Source: Planococcus sp. CPCC 101016 (lineage in GTDB: Bacteria; Bacillota; Bacilli; Bacillales_A; Planococcaceae). Taken from it: a stretch of DNA of 64,000 nucleotides. The notes beneath the pieces were generated by a model. The model was not told where the DNA came from and searched no databases. It saw only the letters and a list, made by a program, of their open reading frames with translations. A program made the translations under genes and the position numbers. The DNA lies in contig NZ_VOHB01000006.1 of the NCBI RefSeq assembly GCF_007859295.1, forward strand, positions 62,001 through 126,000. The letters are read 5' to 3'. This document shows positions 1 through 8,919 of the stretch, piece by piece (within the stretch, counting starts at the first letter, position 1; the number at the start of each line of letters is the position of its first letter).

Positions 1-891
1 AGGATCGACAGTAATCCCTACATTCTTTTCCAATTGTTTAGCAAGCAGCGTCAATTGCTGATCTTGGCATAACTGAATATGATCATTGGTGTAAGCAGGA
101 ACGGCAAGCTCCTCCAACGGTAAATCCAACTGGATGTCACATTTGATGACAGCCAGTTTTTTTGATAGCAGAAGCATGTCATTATGCTCGTCGATTTTCT
201 TTTTTTGAGCAGGTTTTAATTCATCTATTGCGTTCAGCACACCATCTGTTGAACCGTATTTCTGAATAAGTTGAAGCGCTGTTTTCGGACCAATTCCTTT
301 AACTCCCGGATAGCCATCGCTCGGGTCGCCCATAAACGCTTTGACATCTGCAAATTGTGAAGGCTGTATGCCATACTCTTCAATGAAGCGTGCTTCGGTA
401 TAGACATCGTACACATGAAATCCTTTTTTCATGAACGCGATATTGACTGAAGGCGTCAACAATTGCAGCATGTCTTTATCACCTGTGATGATGGTGAAAT
501 CCACTTGATCCTGCCATTGTTTTGTAAACGAGCCAATAAAGTCATCCGCCTCTATTCCAGCCTCACCATAGTTTTTCCAGCCAAGCTGCTCAGAAATTGA
601 TTGCGCGAGGTCAAACTGATGCACCATATCCTCAGGTGGTGCCGGCCTGTTTGCCTTGTAGCCATCAAATAGGTCCGTCCGGAATGTCCGTGCTCCCATA
701 TCCCAGCAAACAGCCATATGAGTCGGCTTCAACATTGCCTTGGCTGCCAGCACATGGCGGGCAAATCCTTGTACACCGTTTGTCGCCAACCCCTCAGTTG
801 TCCGGAAATATTGACCAACGGCTGAGGTTGCGAAAAACGAGCGGAACAGCAGCGCCATTCCATCCACTAATAATACATGCGGTTTTTCCAT
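1..891 (-). CDS. 5'-3' exonuclease (YpcP-like), 3' end cut by window
   Basis: Stand-alone flap/5'-3' exonuclease of the DNA polymerase I N-terminal type, expected to remove RNA primers and flaps. The frame is open for 297 codons from ATG 891 to base 1, so only the last few residues are missing; relatives have about 295 residues. It starts MEKPHVLLVDGMALLFR. Metal-binding acidic patches are visible (EAGIEADDFIGSF, TIITGDKDML), followed by the helix-hairpin-helix segment GDPSDGYPGVKGIGPKTA. GGAGG lies 9 bases before the start. It sits alone, downstream of the BCCT gene and its terminator. The family call is firm; the exact role in the cell is inferred. Confidence 0.88.
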   Translation of the reverse strand, partial: MEKPHVLLVDGMALLFRSFFATSAVGQYFRTTEGLATNGVQGFARHVLAAKAMLKPTHMAVCWDMGARTFRTDLFDGYKANRPAPPEDMVHQFDLAQSISEQLGWKNYGEAGIEADDFIGSFTKQWQDQVDFTIITGDKDMLQLLTPSVNIAFMKKGFHVYDVYTEARFIEEYGIQPSQFADVKAFMGDPSDGYPGVKGIGPKTALQLIQKYGSTDGVLNAIDELKPAQKKKIDEHNDMLLLSKKLAVIKCDIQLDLPLEELAVPAYTNDHIQLCQDQQLTLLAKQLEKNVGITVDP

Positions 892-949
892 TTTAATAAT
901 CCTCCATCTTTTTGTTGCCTGATTTCCATTATAACGCTTATCCAATGAA

Positions 950-972
950 AAAACCGCCGAAGCGGCGGTTTT
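950..972 (-). terminator. Rho-independent terminator of the BCCT gene
   Basis: A 10-bp stem (AAAACCGCCG/CGGCGGTTTT) with a CTTCGG-type loop, followed on the minus strand by a T run. The TAA stop of the transporter lies inside the upstream arm. Confidence 0.85.
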
Positions 973-2467
973 AGCGTTTGCGTTTTATGGCCTTATATTC
1001 TATAGACAATGCTTTCCAGAAGGCAGCCATCATTAACAGCATAATGATCGAGAACGGGAATGCCGCTATGATCAAAACTGTCTGTAATGTGCCAAGCCCG
1101 CCTGTTGATAACAAGATTACAGCAATTGCTGACTGGGCAAACCCCCACGTCAATTTTACTGTGTTCTGCGGATGTAATGAACCGCCTGTTGTCTGCATTC
1201 CAAGAACAAAGGTGGCGGAATCGGCAGAAGTAACGAAGAACGTCGTTATCAGGAAAATTGCAATGACTGACAGTAAAATACCCAATGGCATCTGGTTAAA
1301 TACTGCAAACAGGGTTTCCTCTGTTAGTAAGCCTGTCAAGTCCACTCCATTGTTTTGAACATCAATAGCAGTTGTTCCGAAGGCCGCGAACCATAGAAAA
1401 CTAATGAAAGTTGGAATCAACAGTACACCCAATAAAAACTGACGAATTGTTCGTCCTCTAGATATGCGTGCGATAAAGATACCAACGAACGGAGCCCATG
1501 AAATCCACCATGCCCAATAAAAAATGGTCCATCCATCAATCCATGCACGGTTTTCACCATCTACAGGTGCTGCACGGAAACTCATTTGCACTAAGTTCTG
1601 GAAGTATGTACCGATTGTATCAGTAAACATATTCATAATTAGTAAAGTTGGGCCAAGTGCAATGACTGCTGTGAGCAATACCACTGCCAGTACCATATTG
1701 GTGTTAGACAGATACTTGATTCCTTTGCTCAGTCCTGACCAAGATGAAACCATAAACAATACCGTTACAATGGCAATAACGATTAATTGTACAATAAAAC
1801 TATCTCCTGATATGCCATCAAAGAGAAAAGCAAGTCCACCATTAATTTGGATAGCTCCAAAGCCGAGGGTGGTTGCAACACCAATAACTGTTGCGAAAAC
1901 AGCAATAACATCCACTAATACTCCCCAAGGACCTTTCATCTTATCGCCAAACAAAGGTTTTAGCGTTGCTGAAATTAATCCGGGCTCCCCTTTTCGGAAC
2001 TGTGAATAAGCGAGTGCCAAAGCCACTACGGCATAAATAGCCCACGCATGGATTCCCCAATGGAAAAAACTGAAACGCATTGATTCCCGCATCGCGTCGG
2101 CGCTGCCAGGTTCAGCGGTTGCCGGATCGATTGCAAAATGCGATAACGGTTCTGCTGCTCCCCAGAATACAAGACCGATTCCCATTCCTGCTGAAAATAA
2201 CATGGCAACCCATGTTCCAAATGAAAATTCGGGTTTATCTGTATCTTTGCCCAGTCTTACTTGTCCCATCGGGCTGATAAGGAAAAATAGACAAAATATA
2301 ACCATGACGGAAACAACTAATAAATAATACCAACCGAACGAAGTTGTCAGGAATGATTCTATATTCCCTGTAACTTCTGCAAAATTATCGGGTGCAAATG
2401 CTCCGTAGCCAATGGCCAATAATACGAGCGCAAGAGCAATCCAAAAAACATTGGTTACTTTCTTCAT
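971..2467 (-). CDS. BCCT family transporter (glycine betaine/choline/carnitine type)
   Basis: Secondary transporter of the betaine/carnitine/choline family, which takes up compatible solutes driven by sodium or protons. It has 498 residues with about 12 hydrophobic segments. The BCCT signature is visible: [19 protein letters not shown] near residue 95, and the Trp-rich segment [17 protein letters not shown] near residue 315, which in the family lies by the substrate site. The C-terminus is short and basic (KAIKRKR). AAAGGAGGGG lies just upstream of the ATG. The gene is monocistronic, with a terminator behind it and a palindromic leader in front (2496-2554). OpuD-like uptake of glycine betaine is the likeliest role, but the exact substrate cannot be read from the sequence. 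Confidence 0.92.
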   Translation of the reverse strand: MKKVTNVFWIALALVLLAIGYGAFAPDNFAEVTGNIESFLTTSFGWYYLLVVSVMVIFCLFFLISPMGQVRLGKDTDKPEFSFGTWVAMLFSAGMGIGLVFWGAAEPLSHFAIDPATAEPGSADAMRESMRFSFFHWGIHAWAIYAVVALALAYSQFRKGEPGLISATLKPLFGDKMKGPWGVLVDVIAVFATVIGVATTLGFGAIQINGGLAFLFDGISGDSFIVQLIVIAIVTVLFMVSSWSGLSKGIKYLSNTNMVLAVVLLTAVIALGPTLLIMNMFTDTIGTYFQNLVQMSFRAAPVDGENRAWIDGWTIFYWAWWISWAPFVGIFIARISRGRTIRQFLLGVLLIPTFISFLWFAAFGTTAIDVQNNGVDLTGLLTEETLFAVFNQMPLGILLSVIAIFLITTFFVTSADSATFVLGMQTTGGSLHPQNTVKLTWGFAQSAIAVILLSTGGLGTLQTVLIIAAFPFSIIMLLMMAAFWKALSIEYKAIKRKR

Positions 2468-2495
2468 ATAGTACCCCTCCTTTTTCTTTTATTCC

Positions 2496-2554
2496 GCTTT
2501 AACGGCCAGCAATACCCTCACTTTTATAAGTGAGAGTCCACTGGCCGTCAAAGC
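2496..2554 (-). promoter_or_regulatory. Two-tier palindrome in the leader of the BCCT gene
   Basis: The outer arms GCTTTAACGGCCAG (2496-2509) and CTGGCCGTCAAAGC (2541-2554) pair over 13 of 14 positions. Nested inside are CTCACTT (2517-2523) and AAGTGAG (2528-2534) around a four-base loop. Neither side is followed by a T run, so it is not a normal terminator. On the minus strand it ends 28 bases before the start codon, just before the ribosome binding site. It could be an operator pair or an RNA switch; which one is unknown. Confidence 0.6.
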
Positions 2555-2820
2555 CTGAATTGATCAACTGAAAACCAACAGCGGATGAAGAACCACTGCT
2601 GCCTCAAGTTTCTCTTTATCACAAGTGTAAAGGATACGCAAGATTTGCTGTCCTGTCAAACCCTCTGTCTTGAATTGAAACTTGAAGAGTTCTTAAGAAG
2701 ATTTTATTGAAAATTCCATTTATACATCATACCCCATCAAAAATAAAATAAAACTTTAGCAGTAAGAGCGGCAGAATTGGTGAAGCAATCCTTTAGAAAT
2801 GCTTATTAACAATGGATAAA
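2555..2820. other. Intergenic stretch with no recognised gene
   Basis: AT-rich spacer between the BCCT leader and the terminator of the lipoprotein gene. It presumably holds the BCCT promoter, but I see no ORF with a credible ribosome binding site and no repeat. Confidence 0.5.
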
Positions 2821-2847
2821 AAAACCAGATCCCGGGGATCTGGTTTT
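2821..2847 (-). terminator. Terminator of the SurA-like lipoprotein gene
   Basis: A 12-bp stem (AAAACCAGATCC/GGATCTGGTTTT) with a three-base loop, followed by T-rich sequence on the minus strand. Confidence 0.85.
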
Positions 2848-2851
2848 CATT

Positions 2852-3616
2852 TTATAGATTAATGGTTACATCTGCTTCTTCACGAAGCTGGGCGATTAGC
2901 GTCTGTGTAGCTTCACCTTCTTTTTGCATTCTTACCTGTTCTTCAAGCTGGGGTTTTACTTCTTCGAAAGCAGGAAGTTCTTCGCCACCGGATTCTTCTT
3001 GTTGAGCCTGTGCTTCATCATAAACTGTCTGTATTTCTTCATCCGTCGGATTGATTTCGCCGGTCTCGCTTGCAATCAGTTGTTCAACTTTTACTTGGGC
3101 TTCCACTTGCTCCATGACTTCTTCTTCAGAAATACCTTGCTCTTCAAGTGCAGCTAAAAACTCTTCTGAAGATTCCAGGCCATTTTGCTTTGCCAGTTCT
3201 TCTAACGCTGTATTAACCTGCTCTTCTGATGCAGTTATCTCTTGATTTTCAGTTTCTTGAACAAGCAACTTTTGAGCGACTAGGCTTTCAGCAATTTGCT
3301 CTTTCAACTGGGTTTGATCAACTTCCTGACCAGCCATCTGTGCCTGCATCGCAAGCTGCTGGAATTGGCCTGTATAAGCAGATTCAAATTCTTCCTTTGA
3401 AATTTCTTCACCATTTACTTCAGCTACGATATCGGGAACGCCTTCCAGATCCGGTTCAGGCATTTCTGGCTGTTCGGCATTTTCAGCTTCTTGATCTGCT
3501 GCTTCCTCTTGAGGTGCAGCTTCCTCGTTCGTTTCTTCCGCATTTTCGCCACCACAAGCAGCCAATGCCACCATGGATCCTCCAAGAACTATAGTTAAGA
3601 ACCATTTTTTAATCAT
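2852..3616 (-). CDS. SurA N-terminal-domain lipoprotein
   Basis: Predicted extracytoplasmic lipoprotein of 254 residues. The signal peptide MIKKWFLTIVLGG leads to lipobox LAAC with the lipidated Cys at residue 21. A very acidic, low-complexity linker (residues 25-60) follows, then the SurA N-terminal chaperone fold starting around VAEVNGEEISKEEFESAY. No parvulin-type isomerase domain is present, so it is probably a chaperone-like relative of PrsA rather than an active prolyl isomerase. The start at 3616 is preferred over 3637 because GAGAGGGG lies 7 bases before it. It stands alone with its own terminator. Role inferred: folding of secreted proteins. Confidence 0.8.
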   Translation of the reverse strand: MIKKWFLTIVLGGSMVALAACGGENAEETNEEAAPQEEAADQEAENAEQPEMPEPDLEGVPDIVAEVNGEEISKEEFESAYTGQFQQLAMQAQMAGQEVDQTQLKEQIAESLVAQKLLVQETENQEITASEEQVNTALEELAKQNGLESSEEFLAALEEQGISEEEVMEQVEAQVKVEQLIASETGEINPTDEEIQTVYDEAQAQQEESGGEELPAFEEVKPQLEEQVRMQKEGEATQTLIAQLREEADVTINL

Positions 3617-3813
3617 CTGTATTCCCCTCTCGAACATAATGTCCGTTATTGTAGCATACTCATTGCGGCTGTAAAAACAATATCCATTCCTTTAGACTCC
3701 AGGACTGGCATATAATAGAGAGGAATATGGCGAATTGTTCATATAGTTGACGCATTCTTGATTCAGTAATCAGGTTTTATCAGCACGAAAGATTTCCTAA
3801 AAACCTTGATACA

Positions 3814-4287
3814 TCAATACTTTTTTACCATAGTAATAAAATCTGTGAAGTGAGTGCTGAATCGCTCGTCTGGAACAAAGCCAAGTTTAGCGTATAAATG
3901 AATTGCCCGTTTGTTAAATGCAGCAACAGTCAATCGAATTGGCAGTCCCTTTCGTTTTTCTTCTATAGATCTAAGCACAAACGAACCAAAATCCACGCTG
4001 TTTCCCTTCCCTGTAAACCCAGGATACATTCCCAGCCCCAGATCGATACAGTTCTCCTCATAAATACCAAAGCTGCTTCCGGCTGGTACTTGGGCGCTTG
4101 CACCCATGCAGAAAAAACCGAAAGTCTCTTTTTTCTCAGTTAAAACAATAGAATAAGTTCCATTTAGTAATTCTTCTAATGCCCCCTCGGTCAGTTCATT
4201 ATTGTAAAAATCATAAGGCGGATCATATTTCCATTTTAAAATTTCTTCAGCTGTTTTCTTATTCATTTTTGCTTTTAGCAGCTTCAT
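3814..4287 (-). CDS. GNAT family N-acetyltransferase
   Basis: A 157-residue acetyltransferase of the GNAT superfamily, which moves the acetyl group of acetyl-CoA to an amine. The core is visible: a beta strand LGLGMYPGFTGKGNSVDFG (residues 85-105, in the position of the acetyl-CoA-binding loop), then IRLTVAAFNKRAIHLYAKLGF, the usual motif B with Asn and Tyr near the catalytic site. Length is normal. The start has a strong AAAGGGGGG ribosome binding site. The substrate cannot be inferred. It lies between the SurA-like lipoprotein and a broken kinase gene on the same strand; a shared function is not obvious. Confidence 0.85.
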   Translation of the reverse strand: MKLLKAKMNKKTAEEILKWKYDPPYDFYNNELTEGALEELLNGTYSIVLTEKKETFGFFCMGASAQVPAGSSFGIYEENCIDLGLGMYPGFTGKGNSVDFGSFVLRSIEEKRKGLPIRLTVAAFNKRAIHLYAKLGFVPDERFSTHFTDFITMVKKY

Positions 4288-4322
4288 GTCACCCCCCCTT
4301 TGTTTTTGGTTTCCTCTAAACT

Positions 4323-5429
4323 TTAGTTAGTAGGAAAATGCTTAGTTTCTTCAATCGACCACGCAGCACTTCTTATGAGAGCGGCAGACAATTCTTTCAG
4401 TTCATTGCATAACAGCAAGAGCCTGTCTGCTATCTCTTTTTTGTTGCCATATCGAATCCTCATTTCTTCGGACAATTCTTTCGACAGCAATTGATGATGG
4501 CTGAACGCTGATTCAAGCAATTGCAACAATTGCTCTCCCCGGACTTCGAGCACGATTTGCGCGTCGCCCGCACTGTATCCTTCGATAAATCCTTTTGCCA
4601 TCATTGTCAGTTCCTCTGCACACGCCGAAAAATCATGTTTTCGATAACGATCAGTTTCAGACAAGGCAATGAATAGTGTTTCGTATAAATTCATAAAGTT
4701 TCCAGCCATTCCTCTTGGGTAATAAATGCTTGGAAATGGATCGATGAGGCAAATTTGAGTACCATTCACCAAAATATTTTCAGGAGAAGTATCCTGATTG
4801 ACCAAAAGTGGCTGTGTAAAATTTTGTTTTCTTGTAGTTACAGCCAGTTGTAGTGCTTTAATGACTGTTTCGTCGTTAAAAATTGAATACGCTTTGCACA
4901 ACTCATGGTAATCTGCCAGTTGTTCTTCACTTTCTTCTTCAAGAAATTTGGAAGCATCACCTTCCAAAAGACCATGGATCCCTTTGCTCTCTGACCAGCC
5001 GAGATAGCCAAATCCTTCTATGCCGTGTGGAATCTCTTCTGTCTTCCGATGAATCTCTCCTATGGCTTTGCCAGTTTGATAAGCGGTTTTCAAAGTCATA
5101 GTATGTAGATTAATCTATGTGCCTCCAAAAGATTCGAGCGTATACGTTATACTCGCTGACACATGAAATTCGAAAAGCTCTGGAGCTGCTCTTGCCACCG
5201 CTTGATTGACAGAACGGTAATAAAGCTCCGTCCCTCCATATTCTGCTTTCAATGCGGCTTTATTGAAGAGGACTGGTTTACCGTAAGTTACTTCCTTTGG
5301 AATCCGGAGCACCATTTTTCTGCCCTCTTTCCATGCTGTCCAGGCGTAATGCCACGCGCCTTCGCCTAAAAAAACAGCTTCTTTGACACCGGCGTGCAGC
5401 AGAGCTGCTTGCAGTTTTTCTTCATTCAT
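4323..5429 (-). pseudogene. APH-type phosphotransferase interrupted by an in-frame TAG
   Basis: A protein kinase-like (aminoglycoside/choline phosphotransferase family) gene of about 367 codons. It begins at ATG 5429 (AGGAA upstream) and is interrupted after residue 104 by a TAG at 5115-5117. The same frame then continues without shift as INLHT and a 259-residue C-terminal part ending at 4323. The N-lobe is recognisable (FLGEGAWHYAWTAWKEGRKM). The catalytic loop reads NQDTSPENILVNG, with Asn-Gln-Asp in place of the usual His-x-Asp, followed by CLIDPFPS as the metal-binding segment. A CAG-to-TAG change would explain the stop, but the original codon cannot be known. A reinitiated C-terminal fragment from ATG 5099 has no good ribosome binding site and would lack the N-lobe. 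Probably inactive. Confidence 0.8.
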
Positions 5430-5546
5430 CTTTGTTCCTGCTTTCTATTGTCTTTTATTTTCATTGCTAAATTCGTTAAAGGCTTATAATTCAGTGATGC
5501 CAAGATAACTTAAAAGCATCTCACACCTTAGTCCGAATTCTCTTTT

Positions 5547-6107
5547 TTATAAATCAAATGTTTCTTTTATGATATGTGCTACTTCTCTCGCATTCTTTTT
5601 AGTGTTATTAATACGCAGATAATTTTCTATTGCCACTTCGCCTTCGAAAGAATTTAATCTATTGGTTTTTAAAGAACTCAACAAATGTAGTTCTGATTAA
5701 TTAATATTTCGTTTTGTTGGCTTTTGTTCCAGTCGATGGGATGTTTTATTTCTAACCAATCTTTCTCCTACATCGGCCTCCAATTCTACAAAATGAATTT
5801 TCACTCCTTGCGAACTAAAGATATGGCACATGTATTCAATCTCGTCCCAATCCTCTTTTTTATCAAAATACCAGACTTTAGTAAAAATCATTCCGTATTG
5901 ATCGCTTATTGCAAAGGATTGGAAAATTGAGCGACGAAATGTATTTGCTAACCGCCACATCTCTTTGCTAAATCCATATAAGGGCTCTAATAAGTCAATC
6001 GTCATATGATTATGAAAAAGCTTTAAGCCTGTTATGGCAGATAGTTCTTGTCCAACGGTCATCTTCCCAACTGCTTGAGGACCAAATATAAAAACAAATT
6101 TATCCAA
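5547..6107 (-). pseudogene. P-loop kinase-like gene interrupted by an in-frame TAA
   Basis: A small P-loop NTP-binding protein of the shikimate-kinase/zeta-toxin-like type, about 186 codons. TTG 6107 is the likely start (GGGAGGAGA 8 bases upstream; the longer frame from 6149 has none). The P-loop is FGPQAVGKMTVG, followed by LKLFHNHMTIDLL and the lid segment RNKTSHRLEQKPTKRNIN. A TAA at 5697-5699 then stops translation, yet the same frame goes on for 49 codons with family-like sequence (SSLKTNRLNSFEGEVAIENY) to a second TAA at 5547. As recalled, relatives have Trp at the stop, so this looks like nonsense decay. The truncated product keeps the P-loop but lacks the last quarter. Function of the family is unknown to me. 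Confidence 0.8.
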
Positions 6108-6279
6108 GTTTCTTTCTCCTCCCAGGTTTTCATTGCTACCTTTCAGCAAAATAATTCTCCAAAAATGAGTTCCTTTTGAAATAACTGGTTAAAGTCACTA
6201 TATCCAATTATTGCATTTAAATCCATTTAAATTCCATAAAATTTTATTTAATTATAACTCTATAGTCTAGAAAAAGATA

Positions 6280-6325
6280 AATACCCCCTTAAACACTCAT
6301 TATCTGATGTGTTTAAGGGGGTATT
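6280..6325 (-). terminator. Terminator of the ABC importer operon
   Basis: A perfect 17-bp stem (6280-6296 with 6309-6325) around a 12-base loop, followed on the minus strand by a T-rich tail. It ends the five-gene importer operon. Confidence 0.85.
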
Positions 6326-6365
6326 CAAAAGATCCAGTTTTTCTAGCCATCGACTGCTCAAGTAG

Positions 6366-7193
6366 CTATACCTGTACAACACGCTTTCCATTAGAGACAG
6401 TCCGATTTCGGGGATGTTCAGGCAATATAGAAGCAACCAGATCCTTCACTGCCGGTTCTGATGAAGTAAACACTTCATCTTTATTATTATAAGTTTCAAC
6501 GATTCTTCCCTTCTCCATGACAGTCAAGACATCCGAAATCGCGTACGCAGCTCGAATGTCATGCGTGATGAAGAGATAAGACAACCCATACTCAGATTTT
6601 AAATCATCCAACAGTTTTAAAATGTTTGTCTGGTTAACCATATCAAGACTGCTTACAGATTCATCTAAGACAATCATCTTTGGCTTTAAGGCAATGGCTC
6701 TCGCAATGCTGATCCGCTGCAACTGTCCACCGCTAAATTGACCAGGGAACTTTTGCATGTCTTCTGCACTTAATCCAACCTGTTCCAATAACTCGGCAAT
6801 CGTTCTTTTTTGTTCGGAAGCAGAAAGCCTTTCGTAGTTGTCCAGCGGCTCCCCAATAATCTTTTCTGCAGTCAAACGCGGGTTCACCGAAGAGTAGCTG
6901 TCTTGAAAAACTACTTGAAGATCTCTTCGCATCTGCTTGCGTACTTTAGAATTCATCGCATAAAGATCTTGTCCCTGAAACAGCACCTGGCCTTCTTTGG
7001 GTTTTTCAAGTCCCAAAATCACTTTTCCCAACGTGCTTTTTCCAGCTCCACTTGTACCAATAAGCCCCATGCACGTCCCCTGCTCTAGAGAAAGGGAAAC
7101 GTCGGAAAGAACTTGTGCCTCTTTTTGAGGCCGCCAAAAAGAACGCAGCGAACCATATGTATGTGTGACTTGTTTCACTTCCAATAGGCTCAT
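6366..7193 (-). CDS. ABC importer ATPase 2 (NikE/OppF-like)
   Basis: Second ATP-binding subunit of a nickel/peptide-type ABC importer, 275 residues. Walker A is GTSGAGKSTLGK (near residue 42), the signature is FSGGQLQRISIARAI and Walker B is MIVLDESVSSLD. The switch His is in FITHDIRAAY. The start at 7193 (GGAGG 8 bases upstream) is preferred over 7238, which would add 15 Lys/Arg-rich residues. It is the last gene of the operon and lies 47 bases after the first ATPase. In this family the two ATPases form a heterodimer under the two permeases. Confidence 0.88.
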   Translation of the reverse strand: MSLLEVKQVTHTYGSLRSFWRPQKEAQVLSDVSLSLEQGTCMGLIGTSGAGKSTLGKVILGLEKPKEGQVLFQGQDLYAMNSKVRKQMRRDLQVVFQDSYSSVNPRLTAEKIIGEPLDNYERLSASEQKRTIAELLEQVGLSAEDMQKFPGQFSGGQLQRISIARAIALKPKMIVLDESVSSLDMVNQTNILKLLDDLKSEYGLSYLFITHDIRAAYAISDVLTVMEKGRIVETYNNKDEVFTSSEPAVKDLVASILPEHPRNRTVSNGKRVVQV

Positions 7194-7240
7194 GCTTGCG
7201 TCCTCCTTCGCTTTTACATTTCTTTTCCTTAACGCCAATT

Positions 7241-8068
7241 TTATATAACTAGTTTTCTCAACGGCTCATTCATTGGCAACGCAGGTCTTGCCTGCAATAG
7301 TTTTTTTGTATATTCATGCTTTGGATGGTCAAACAATTGAAACACGTCCGCTTTTTCTATTATCCGGCCATTACGCATTACAGCCACGTCGTCTGCCAAC
7401 TCCGAAATTACGCCTAAATCATGTGAGATTAGTAAAATGGACGTTCCACATTCTGTACGGAGGCGATCCAGTTCTCTTAGAACCTGTAACTGATTCGTGA
7501 CATCAAGAGCTGTTGTCGGCTCATCCGCGATAACAACTGAAGGACGCAAACACATCGATATTGCGATCATGACACGTTGCAGCATTCCTCCACTGAGTTG
7601 GAAAGGATACATTTTCATTAGTTTAGAGGGCTCTTTTAAGTTCATTGACTCTAAAGAAGAGACAGCCAAATCAATGGCTTGTTTTTTCGTTAAGTTCGTA
7701 TGGGTTCGGATGGTTTCTACAAATTGATTGCCGATTGTGTATACAGGGGTGAAGGCATTCATCGGATTTTGCATAATGAACCCAATTTCTTTGCCCAGGA
7801 CTTTTCGCATTTCTTTTTGCTTTAAGCCGTTCAGCTCTTGTCCGCGCAATTGAATGCTTCCTTCTACAGACATGGATTTCGAATTCAACAATTGAAGAAG
7901 CGCCATGCACGTGACGGTTTTCCCGCTTCCACTCTCTCCGACAAGTCCCAAAACCTTCCCCGGCTTTAAATCCAATTTCAGGTTTTGAACCAGCGGAAGT
8001 GCGCCTTTTGCTGTTTTCACGGCAACATTCAAATCCGTTACCTGCAAAGCATTTTGCTGTTTTTCCAT
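7241..8068 (-). CDS. ABC importer ATPase 1 (NikD/OppD-like)
   Basis: First ATP-binding subunit of the importer, about 275 residues. Walker A is GESGSGKTVTC, the signature PFQLSGGMLQRVMIA, Walker B VVIADEPTTALD and the switch His is in LLISHDLGV. The C-terminus HPKHEYTKKLLQARP is typical of OppD/NikD proteins. Three starts are possible: TTG 8089 (overlapping the upstream stop), ATG 8077 and ATG 8068. AAGGGG lies about 10 bases before 8068 but too close to 8077, so 8068 is used here. Very close spacing to its neighbours implies translational coupling. Confidence 0.86.
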   Translation of the reverse strand: MEKQQNALQVTDLNVAVKTAKGALPLVQNLKLDLKPGKVLGLVGESGSGKTVTCMALLQLLNSKSMSVEGSIQLRGQELNGLKQKEMRKVLGKEIGFIMQNPMNAFTPVYTIGNQFVETIRTHTNLTKKQAIDLAVSSLESMNLKEPSKLMKMYPFQLSGGMLQRVMIAISMCLRPSVVIADEPTTALDVTNQLQVLRELDRLRTECGTSILLISHDLGVISELADDVAVMRNGRIIEKADVFQLFDHPKHEYTKKLLQARPALPMNEPLRKLVI

Positions 8069-8085
8069 CTTCTCCATACCCCTTT

Positions 8086-8919
8086 TCAATAACGTCTTTT
8101 TATGCCAAACCGCTCCGAGAGAGATTCTCCCAGTACATTAAATGAAATGACCACAAACAAGATCATTAATCCTGGATATATCATTAATTCAGGCTGGCTC
8201 CGGATAAAAGCCTTGCCTTCCTGTATCATTGCGCCCCACTCAGGCGTAGGAGGCTGTATGCCAAGCCCGAGGAACGATAGGGCAGAAATGTCCATGATCG
8301 CCCAACCCATCTCCAGTGTACCCATGACCATGATGGGAGGAAGGACATTTGGCAGTAAATGCCGCCTGATGATTTTTCCGGTTGAAGAACCGCTGATCCT
8401 TGCCGCTGCAATAAAGTTCTGCTCTTTCATACTGACAACCATGCCGCGAATCATTCGTGCATAGTATACCCACTGGACCATCATGAGTGCGATCACCACT
8501 TGCCACAGTCCAGGTCCTAATAAACCAACGATGCCAAGAACAAGCACCAGATTTGGAAACGCCATGACACCATCACAGAACCGCATCAACAACAGGTCAA
8601 TCCAACCGCCTTTAAATCCCGCAATCATTCCAACAAGCAGCCCAAAACCTAAAGATGCGGCAAAAATCAACGATGCAAATCCTAGAGATACACGTGCTCC
8701 ATACAAAAGACGCGATAAATTGCAACGCCCTAAATGATCGGTGCCGAGCGGATATTCCCAGGAAGGAGAAGATAGCTTGATGGCCAAATTCACTTGGATG
8801 GGATCATGAGGAGCAATCCATGGTGCCAGAATACTGACCAGAAAAAAAACAATCAATATGGCGGCACTTATGATAAGCGCCCACTTGCTTTTGCTGGCCA
8901 TTTGTACACTAGATATCAA
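8086..8919 (-). CDS. ABC importer permease 2 (NikC/OppC-like)
   Basis: Inner-membrane permease of the BPD_transp_1 family, 277 residues with about six membrane segments. The N-terminal helix is followed by the OppC-type segment APHDPIQVNLAIKLSSPSW and YPLGTDHLGRC, typical of the second permease of this importer class. The cytoplasmic EAA-type loop (AAARISGSSTGKIIRRHLLP) that docks the ATPases is near residue 185. It overlaps the stop of the first permease by 4 bases, so the two are translated together and probably form the heterodimeric channel. Confidence 0.88.
   Translation of the reverse strand: MISSVQMASKSKWALIISAAILIVFFLVSILAPWIAPHDPIQVNLAIKLSSPSWEYPLGTDHLGRCNLSRLLYGARVSLGFASLIFAASLGFGLLVGMIAGFKGGWIDLLLMRFCDGVMAFPNLVLVLGIVGLLGPGLWQVVIALMMVQWVYYARMIRGMVVSMKEQNFIAAARISGSSTGKIIRRHLLPNVLPPIMVMGTLEMGWAIMDISALSFLGLGIQPPTPEWGAMIQEGKAFIRSQPELMIYPGLMILFVVISFNVLGESLSERFGIKRRY

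Noticed and set aside
4323..6107. Recoded stops (selenocysteine, pyrrolysine or alternative code) in the two kinase genes
   Set aside because: The stops are TAG and TAA, there is no sign of recoding structures or genes, and other genes here end with the same codons, so plain nonsense mutations are simpler.
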